From the NCBI GenBank assembly GCA_005883615.1, contig VBEC01000018.1, forward strand, positions 105,473 to 169,472: 64,000 nucleotides of DNA, read 5' to 3'. A model generated the notes under the pieces. The model was not told where the DNA came from. It searched no databases and saw only the letters and a list, made by a program, of their open reading frames with translations. Each line of letters starts with the position of its first letter. Position 1 is the stretch's first letter. Below, in pieces: positions 48,601-55,846 of the stretch. Origin of the DNA: Chloroflexota bacterium (GTDB lineage Bacteria > Chloroflexota > Limnocylindria > Limnocylindrales > CSP1-4). Both the position numbers and the translations under genes were made by a program.

Positions 48601-50253
48601 GAACGTTGGATCGCCATGGAAGACGTGGCCCGTTACCGCGACGCACTGGGTGTACAGCCGCCGGCTGGCGTCCCCGAGGCGTTCCTTGCCCGAACCGGCG
48701 GTGCGCTCGATGGCCTGCTTGCCCGCTGGGCTCGCACGCATGGCCCGTTCCTGACGCCCGAGCCGGTGCGGCGATGGGGCTTGCCGACCGGGCTCGTCGA
48801 GGACGCCCTCGAGCGATTGCTGGCCGCGGGCACCATCCTGCGGGGTGAGTTCCGACCGGGCGGCGTGCAGCGCGAGTGGTGCGATCCCGATGTCCTGAGG
48901 CAGCTTCGGAGGCGGTCGCTCGCGAAGCTTCGGCACGAAGTCGAGCCGGTCGAGCCGGCCGCCCTGGCCCGCTTCCTCCCCGAATGGCACGGAGTTCTGC
49001 CGGCCGTCGCGACGGGTGCACCCGGGCACCCGGGGCTCCGGGGCCAGGCCGCGCTCGAGCGCCTCGCCGAGGTGGTCGACCAGCTCTCCGGAATGCCCAT
49101 CCCGGCCTCGGTGCTCGAGCGGGACGTTCTGCCGGCTCGTATCCCGGGGTATCAACCGCGCCTGCTCGACGAGCTCGGCGCGCTGGGGGAGGTTGCCTGG
49201 ATCGGGCGTGGGGCCCTCGGCCGTGACGACGGGAGGATTGCCCTGTTCCGCCCGGGCCGGGAAGCGCTGCGGGCAGCCTCGGCCGACGCCTTCGCGGCGG
49301 ACGCGGCGCCTCCGCCGGCTGGACCGCGGCATAACGCGATCCGGGAGCACCTGGCTCACCGCGGGGCCTCGTTCTATCGCGATCTGCACGTGGCGGCCGG
49401 CGGTGGATCGGACCGCGAAGTCCTCGACGCGCTGTGGGACCTCGTGTGGGCGGGCGAGGTCAGCAACGACACCTTCGCGCCCCTGCGCGCCCTGCGCTGG
49501 AAGCGTCCGGGCAGGGACCCGCGACGCCGAGCCGGCCGGCTCACATCGCTCGGCCCGCCGGAGGCCGCCGGGCGTTGGTCACTGGTCACGGTCGACAGCG
49601 AGGGAACGCCGGTCCGAAGCACCGAACGGGCTCATGCCCTCGCGCTGGCGCTCCTCGAACGACACGGCGTGCTGACCCGAGAGGCTGTCGCGGCCGAAGG
49701 GATCGCGGGAGGGTTTTCCGCGGTGTACCCCGTTCTCCGTGCCCTGGAAGAGGCCGGTCGGGCCCGTCGCGGCTACTTCGTCGCCGGGCTGGGGGCCGCG
49801 CAATTCGCCCTGCCTGGAGCATTGGACCGGCTGCGCGCGGTTCGCGATCCTCTGGCCCAACCCTCAGTGCAGCTTCTGGCGGCGGCCGATCCGGCCAACC
49901 CGTTCGGTGCGGCGCTTGCATGGCCACGTCGAGGTGAGGACGATCGACGACCGCTCCAGCGAGCCGCGGGCGCCTACGTCGTCCTCGTCGACGGCCTCCC
50001 GGTCTGCTACCTGGAGCGCGGCGGAACCTCACTTCAGATGCTCCCCGCAGCGGACGACCCGGCCCGAGCTGACTCCGCCTACCGGGCGCTCGCGGCGCTG
50101 GTCTCCGATGGCCGCGTTCGCGAGCTGCTGATCGCGCGGGTCGACGGCGAGCCGGCGGCGAGCTCGACCTGGCGCGCGGCCATCGTCGACGCGGGCTTCG
50201 TTCAGGGTTACCGCGGCCTCGTCCAGCGTGCTGCGCCCGGGTCGCGACGCTGA
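45685..50253 (+). CDS. lhr: Large ATP-dependent helicase Lhr
   Basis: [80 protein letters not shown]; 1522 aa. Confidence 0.95.
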   Translation: [1522 protein letters not shown]

Positions 50254-51020
50254 TGCCCGAAGGCGACACCCTCTTCCGTACCGCAGTCGGCCTGCGGCCG
50301 CATCTCGTCGGCAAGACCATCACGAGCGCTCGGGCCCGCCAGCCCGGCCCACAGGCCGAACGGCTCGTCGGCAGCACCGTCCAGTCGGTCGAAGCCGTCG
50401 GAAAGAACCTGCTCGTTCGCTTCGACAACGGCCTCGAGGTTCGCACCCATCTGCGGATGAACGGTTCGTGGCACCGCTATCGACCGGGTGAGCGCTGGCG
50501 CCGCCCGGCCTCCCGAGCCCGACTGGTCCTGGAAGTCCCAGGCACCGTGGCCGTCTGCTTCGACGCGCCGGTCGTCGAGCTATTCGAATCGCGAGCGGAA
50601 GAGATCCATCCAGCCTTGAGGGGGCTCGGGCCGGACCTCCTGTCGCCCGAGTTCGACCCGGCCGAGGCGACCCGTCGGTTGCGCGCCCCCGATCGGGCCA
50701 CGCACCCGATAGCGGAGGCGCTGGTGGACCAGCGCGCGCTCGCCGGCATCGGCAACATCTGGAAGAGCGAGACGCTGTTTGCCGAGCGCATCTGGCCCTT
50801 CACGCCGGTGGGCGACCTGCCTGAGGAGGCGCTCGAGGGTCTTGTCCGCACGGCGGGGCGGAAGCTGGTCGCGAGCGCCGGGAGCCACGCCGAGCGCGCC
50901 GAGGTCTACGGACGAGCGGGCCGCCCGTGCCGTCGCTGCGGCGCGACGGTCGTCTCGAGGCAGCACGGCGATTTGCGGCGAACGACCTATTGGTGCCCGT
51001 CCTGCCAGCCAGCACCGTGA
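50253..51020 (+). CDS. nei: Endonuclease VIII-like (Nei/Fpg family) DNA glycosylase
   Basis: N-terminal MPEGDTLFRTA; ALAGIGNIWKSETLF; C-terminal zinc-finger-like CRRCGATVVSRQHGDLRRTTYWCPSC. Confidence 0.94.
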   Translation: MPEGDTLFRTAVGLRPHLVGKTITSARARQPGPQAERLVGSTVQSVEAVGKNLLVRFDNGLEVRTHLRMNGSWHRYRPGERWRRPASRARLVLEVPGTVAVCFDAPVVELFESRAEEIHPALRGLGPDLLSPEFDPAEATRRLRAPDRATHPIAEALVDQRALAGIGNIWKSETLFAERIWPFTPVGDLPEEALEGLVRTAGRKLVASAGSHAERAEVYGRAGRPCRRCGATVVSRQHGDLRRTTYWCPSCQPAP

Positions 51021-51298
51021 GTGAGATCGACGTGACGTGCGCCTCGGATGCCGGGGGCTGGACGTGCGACGTCGCTATGCACGGTCGGAGCGTGGAGACG
51101 CATCACCAGGTGACCGTGTCTCGGGCAGACCTCGAACGGTTGGAACCCGGCGCGACCGATCCCGCCGAGGTGGTCCGACGATCGTTTGAGTTCCTGCTCG
51201 AGCGTGAGCCGCCGGAGTCGATCCTGCGCTCGTTCGACCTTACTGTGATCGGGCGCTACTTCCCCGACTACGAGCGCGTGATCCACCGCGATGTGTGA
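51017..51298 (+). CDS. Small hypothetical protein
   Basis: VSEIDVTCASDAGGWTCDVAMHGRSVETHHQVTVSRADLERLEPGATDPAEVVRRSFEFLLEREPPESILRSFDLTVIGRYFPDYERVIHRDV; translationally coupled to nei. Confidence 0.75.
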   Translation: MSEIDVTCASDAGGWTCDVAMHGRSVETHHQVTVSRADLERLEPGATDPAEVVRRSFEFLLEREPPESILRSFDLTVIGRYFPDYERVIHRDV

Positions 51299-52007
51299 GC
51301 AGTTCGTGGCCTGCTCGGACCGGCCGTTCAGGCTCGACGAGTTGTGGCCGTTCACCGAGCGGCTGGAGCGATTCGGCATCGCCGGTTTCGGTTGGGGCGC
51401 GGCCTGGTGGTGCGGCGATGGGGCGCTCCAGTCGTATCGGGATCTGCGCGCCTTCCGCGACGATCCCGGCCGCGAGGCCGTGGGTCGGACCGAGGCGCGG
51501 GCTGCCCTGGTCCACCTGCGTCGCCCCTCGAAGCTTTCGACCATGACGCCAGCCGACACCCAGCCCTTCCATGACCCACACGGCCGCTTCGCCTTCAGTC
51601 ACAACGGCGACTTTCGCAGACACCGGGGGTCCCGCGACGGGTACCGCGCAGCAGGCCGCATCCAGGGCCGGGCCGATTCAGAGGTCGGCCAGCGGTGGCT
51701 CGAGGATCATTGGGCCCCAGCGCCGACGGCCGCGCCCGGCGAGGCGAACGCCGGCTTGCTCGAACGCCTCCATGAAGCCTTCGGGGGGCAGGCAAACCTG
51801 GCGACCATCGCCGCAGATGGTTCGGTCCGGCATTACGCGGGCAATACCGAAAATCCGGTGTTCACATTTCGGCTCGGCGAGATCCAGCTGGCCTCCACGG
51901 CCATCTACTCGATCGATCGCTCGCTCTTCCGGTTCGTTGCTCCGGACGCCCGAAGCCGGGGTGTGATCGCTCAGGGTGCCTCCTTTACCGCGTTCGGACG
52001 GGTGTAA
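51291..52007 (+). CDS. Class II glutamine amidotransferase-like protein
   Basis: N-terminal MCEQF (nucleophile Cys2), LVHLRRPS, DTQPFHDPHGRFAFSHNGDF. Confidence 0.85.
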   Translation: MCEQFVACSDRPFRLDELWPFTERLERFGIAGFGWGAAWWCGDGALQSYRDLRAFRDDPGREAVGRTEARAALVHLRRPSKLSTMTPADTQPFHDPHGRFAFSHNGDFRRHRGSRDGYRAAGRIQGRADSEVGQRWLEDHWAPAPTAAPGEANAGLLERLHEAFGGQANLATIAADGSVRHYAGNTENPVFTFRLGEIQLASTAIYSIDRSLFRFVAPDARSRGVIAQGASFTAFGRV

Positions 52008-52051
52008 CCTTCGGGCCGCCTCGGCGTCGTAGAGGCAATTCGATTGCCCCG

Positions 52052-53446
52052 GTGCGCGTACGACCCGAGCGAGAGAGGCATACCGTGAGCGAGATGCCAG
52101 GTCCGAGCCCCGCGCAGGATGAGGCGGGTCGGCCGACGCGAGCCCTGCCATTCCCCCAGCTGCTACGGATCTCCCTGTACTGGCTTGGACTGTCGTCGAT
52201 CTTCGCCGGGCTCCACCAGCTGATCAACGGCCGGATCCTGTTCCAGGGTCTCGGCCCACGAGGCAGCGAGGGCACCACCCTCTTCCTGCTTACGGTCGGC
52301 GGCGCCGTTGTGGCGATGCTCGTCCAGCCCACGGTGGGCTCGATCAGCGACTACACGATCAGTCGCTGGGGTCGTCGCAAGCCGTACATCTTCATCGGCT
52401 CGTGCCTGGACATCGTGTTCCTGTATGCCATCGCGACCTCGGACGCTCTGGTGGCCATCGCGGCGTTCACGATGCTCCTCCAGTTCAGCTCGAACTTCGC
52501 TCAAGGTCCATTCCAGGGCTACGTTCCCGATCTGGTACCCGCCAAGCAGGTCGGCCTCGCGAGCGCGCTGGTCGGACTGATGCAGGTCCTGGGCAACGTG
52601 GTCGGTTTCGGGATCGCCGCGATCGCCATCAAGTACAACCAGTTCGTCCTCGGCACGATTGCTCTCGGCGTGCTCGAGTTCGTGACCATGCTCAGCGTCG
52701 TCCTGCGCGTCAACGAGGGTCGTGCGCCCAAGTCGCGCGAGGGACGATCCTGGTTCCACGTCGCACGCGAGGCGTGGGGGACCGACGTGCTTCGGGAGCG
52801 CAGCTTCGTGTGGCTCGTGGGGTCGCGCTTCTTCGCCCTGATGGGCGGCGGGATCCTCGTCCAGCTGGCCCAGAACTACCTCCACCAGAGCCATGGGCTG
52901 GACCAGGATCAGACGGGTACCACCTTCATCGTGGTGCTCGCGATCGTCACCGTGGCGAACCTCGTGTCGGTGGTGCCGGCTGCCAGGGTGTCGGACCGCA
53001 TCGGCCGAAAGAAGGTCATCTACGCGAGCTGTGCATTCGGAGGGTTGGGCCTGGCCATCGTCGCCCTTGCGCCATCGATCTCGATCGCCTACATCGGCAT
53101 GGCGCTGTTCGGCCTGTCCTCCGGCATCTTCCTTGCGGTCGACTGGGCCCTCATGACGGACATCATTCCAAAGGCCTCGTCCGGACGCTACATGGGCATC
53201 AGCAACGTGGCGACCGCCTCCTCGGGGGTGGTTGCGATCGCATTCGGCGGGCAGCTCACGGACCTGGTGAACCGGCTGGCCGGGTACGGTGCGGGACCGC
53301 GGGCGGCCGATTTGCTGGGGGTCGCCTGCTTCGCCCTTGCCGCGCTTCTCCTTCGGCCGGTCGACGAGCGGCGTCGGGAAGACGTCCCGGTCGGTCCCGA
53401 GGTGAGCGCCCCGGTGGGCGCGGCGGAGGCCGTCGCGACTGGCTGA
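52052..53446 (+). CDS. MFS transporter (GPH/SLC45-like)
   Basis: Multi-TM; GSISDYTISRWGRRKPYIFIGSCLDIVFL; SDRIGRKKVIYASCAFGGLG; start approximate. Confidence 0.9.
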   Translation: MRVRPERERHTVSEMPGPSPAQDEAGRPTRALPFPQLLRISLYWLGLSSIFAGLHQLINGRILFQGLGPRGSEGTTLFLLTVGGAVVAMLVQPTVGSISDYTISRWGRRKPYIFIGSCLDIVFLYAIATSDALVAIAAFTMLLQFSSNFAQGPFQGYVPDLVPAKQVGLASALVGLMQVLGNVVGFGIAAIAIKYNQFVLGTIALGVLEFVTMLSVVLRVNEGRAPKSREGRSWFHVAREAWGTDVLRERSFVWLVGSRFFALMGGGILVQLAQNYLHQSHGLDQDQTGTTFIVVLAIVTVANLVSVVPAARVSDRIGRKKVIYASCAFGGLGLAIVALAPSISIAYIGMALFGLSSGIFLAVDWALMTDIIPKASSGRYMGISNVATASSGVVAIAFGGQLTDLVNRLAGYGAGPRAADLLGVACFALAALLLRPVDERRREDVPVGPEVSAPVGAAEAVATG

Positions 53447-53680
53447 CGGGACGTGGCCTGGGAGCTTGGAGCGTGGCGCGACCGGTTGACCTCGGCCATG
53501 CCCGGGAGCTCGAGTCTTTGGTGCTGAACGTCTGGCGTTCAAACGAACGATTGGAGCGTGACGACCGGGCGGGCGCGAGCAAATGTGAACCCCGCGCGAT
53601 CAAACTTGCGCGCCAACGGGCGCCGGATCTCCGTTGTTGCTCGCTGGGAGAGCAAATTCGACACGATCAGGAGGGCGCCC

Positions 53681-53774
53681 GGTCCGTTCGATCGCTGGGC
53701 GTTCAGTCTCCCGGTTCGATCGCTGCGCGTCGTGTCTGCCGGTCCGTTCGATCGCTGTGCGTTCAGTCTCCCGG
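53681..53774. repeat. Three-unit tandem repeat, about 28-32 nt per unit
   Basis: GGTCCGTTCGATCGCTGGGCGTTCAGTCTCCCGG / GGTTCGATCGCTGCGCGTCGTGTCTGCC / GGTCCGTTCGATCGCTGTGCGTTCAGTCTCCCGG; outer copies exactly 60 nt apart. Confidence 0.85.
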
Positions 53775-53807
53775 GCTCGGCCCGCCTGCGGCTTGATCGC
53801 CCCGTGC

Positions 53808-54845
53808 TCAGGCGCGGCCGGTCCCCAACCCGAGGAACGCCCTGACCCGCTGGCGGACGGCCTCACGCGCCGACTGCGCGGCGAGATCGGGATCCGTTCG
53901 GAAGCGCCGTGCCCATGAAGCGGTGCCGGCCCTGAGGCTCGCGGCGACCCGCGGCCACTCTCGCGGGCTGAGCCACCAGAGCGGGTGGGGGTGTATCCAC
54001 AGCCAGGGGACCGCAGCCCACAGGAGCACCAGGTAGTCGAGGCGGATCGGCCGGCTTCCGAAGCCGAAGAGAGCCTGCAGCTGCACGATCGTCAGCGGCA
54101 GCGTGGCCAGGCTGAGCAGGGCCGACACGCCCAGCCAGACGACCCCCCACGCTCGGGCCCGTGGCGCCAGGATCACCCACAGCACCGCGGGCGCCCATTT
54201 CATCCAGGTCGCGAGGCCCCACAGCAAGCCGGCCAGGCGCGGGCCGGTGAACTGTGCGCCCCACAGGGCGAACGTCAGGAAGAGGGTGATATTGCCGGTA
54301 TCGAGGTTGGCGGCCATCGGGAAGGCGAGCACGAGGACGATCAGCGCGGTCGGCAGGGGCCGTCGCTGATAGGCCCAATGGATGGTCCACAACAACAGCA
54401 GGATGGCCGCCCCACGCCAGACGAACCAGGCCACATCCCAGGGCAGAAGCGCCCAAGGCGCGAACAGGGGGAGCATCCAGGGCGCGTAGACATAGGGCAG
54501 GAATGGCCCGGTCGGGTGGTAGGGATCGCCACCGCTGAGCCACAGGCGAACTCCCGCCCAATAGGCTCGCGCGTCGGCGCCGGCCGCCTCGCCGCGGGCG
54601 ATCAGCCCGGCGGCGAAGATTCCCCCGACCAGGATCAGGATCGCCATCGCTGCGATCCGCCGAGGGTCGTGCAGCCTCGAAATCTCGCGCCGGATGGCCC
54701 GCCGGAAGACGCCTGCGCGACGCCTCGTCGGCCGGTCGATCAGCCCCGCCAGCTCGGAGGGCCGCCGCGGAATGGCGCGCTGCCGGCGCGCGCGGGCTGG
54801 GGCGGGTCGCGCCTCTTGAGACGAATCGCCGTCTCGATGGGCCAT
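53808..54845 (-). CDS. GT87/DUF2029-like integral membrane protein
   Basis: DARAYWAGVRLWLSGGDPYHPTGPFLPYVYAPWMLPLFAPWALLPWDVAWFVWR; NLDTGNITLFLTFALWGA; multi-TM. Confidence 0.82.
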   Translation of the reverse strand: MAHRDGDSSQEARPAPARARRQRAIPRRPSELAGLIDRPTRRRAGVFRRAIRREISRLHDPRRIAAMAILILVGGIFAAGLIARGEAAGADARAYWAGVRLWLSGGDPYHPTGPFLPYVYAPWMLPLFAPWALLPWDVAWFVWRGAAILLLLWTIHWAYQRRPLPTALIVLVLAFPMAANLDTGNITLFLTFALWGAQFTGPRLAGLLWGLATWMKWAPAVLWVILAPRARAWGVVWLGVSALLSLATLPLTIVQLQALFGFGSRPIRLDYLVLLWAAVPWLWIHPHPLWWLSPREWPRVAASLRAGTASWARRFRTDPDLAAQSAREAVRQRVRAFLGLGTGRA

Positions 54846-54925
54846 GGTTGCCGCATTGTGCCACCCGCTCGACCGCCGGCGTCCTCAGGTTATTCTCTAG
54901 AGACGCTATTGGAGGCTTCGGCTCG

Positions 54926-55786
54926 GTGAGCGAGGGCACCGTCATCATCATCGGTGGGGCGGAGGACAAGGTCCGGGATCGGGTCATCCTCAACCGCTTC
55001 GTGTCGCTGGCCGGCGGCACGGACGCCCGAATCATGGTGATCAGCACCGCGTCGTCCCTTGGCGCGGAGGCCGGCGAGCGGTATCGCGCGATCTTCACGG
55101 AGCTGGGCGTCACCTCCATCCGCACGCTCCACGCTGTCACCCGCGCCCAGGCCAACGAAGAGAAGACGGCGCTGATCGCCCGAGATGCAACTGGCATCTT
55201 CCTGACCGGCGGCAACCAGCTCAGGCTGAGCTCGACCATCGGCGGGACGCGCCTGGCCGACGCGATCCTCGACCGCTTCCGGCATGGCGCGGTCGTCGCC
55301 GGGACGAGTGCAGGGGCGAGCGCAATGAGCAGCCATATGATCGCGTTCGGCGCCTCCGGCGCGACGCCCAAGCAGCGCATGGCGCAGATCGCCGCGGGCC
55401 TCGGCGTGCTGCCGGGGGTCATCGTCGACCAGCACTTCCAGCAGCGAAACCGGCTGGGGCGATTGCTGAGCCTGATCGCCCAGAACCCGAGCCTGCTCGG
55501 CCTCGGCGTCGACGAGGACACAGCCGGCGTGGTTGGCCCGGATCACGTACTCGAAGTGATCGGGCGTGGGTCGATCACCATCGTGGACGGCACCACCTCC
55601 GAGACCGACGCCTGGGAGGTCCGCGGCCATAGGCCGCTCATGATCAGCAACGTCGTCCTTCATTCCCTGTCGAGCGGCTACAAGTTCGACCTTCGGCGGC
55701 GGGAGCGGATCGCGAGCCCTCCCCTCCGCGCCCTGCCACGCCGGGCGCTTCCGGGCGGCGTGCCCGGAGAGGCTGCCTCGAGCTGA
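54926..55786 (+). CDS. cphB: Cyanophycinase
   Basis: VIIIGGAEDK, IFLTGGNQLRLSSTIGGT, VVAGTSAGASAMSSHMIAFG, VDQHFQQRNRLGRLLSLI, GLGVDEDTA. Confidence 0.95.
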   Translation: MSEGTVIIIGGAEDKVRDRVILNRFVSLAGGTDARIMVISTASSLGAEAGERYRAIFTELGVTSIRTLHAVTRAQANEEKTALIARDATGIFLTGGNQLRLSSTIGGTRLADAILDRFRHGAVVAGTSAGASAMSSHMIAFGASGATPKQRMAQIAAGLGVLPGVIVDQHFQQRNRLGRLLSLIAQNPSLLGLGVDEDTAGVVGPDHVLEVIGRGSITIVDGTTSETDAWEVRGHRPLMISNVVLHSLSSGYKFDLRRRERIASPPLRALPRRALPGGVPGEAASS

Positions 55787-55846
55787 CCTCGCGGGGGCGG
55801 GCCAGGGTCGGACCGGCTTGCCCGACATTCGTCCAAAGGAGACCTC

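Noticed and set aside
53681-53774. Possible CRISPR array
   Set aside because: Units are contiguous with no unique spacers, only three copies, one degenerate, and no cas genes nearby.
53600-53866. 88-aa minus-strand ORF with repeated RETERxAIERTG
   Set aside because: Repeat peptides mirror the DNA tandem repeat; overlaps the GT87-like gene end; no RBS seen.
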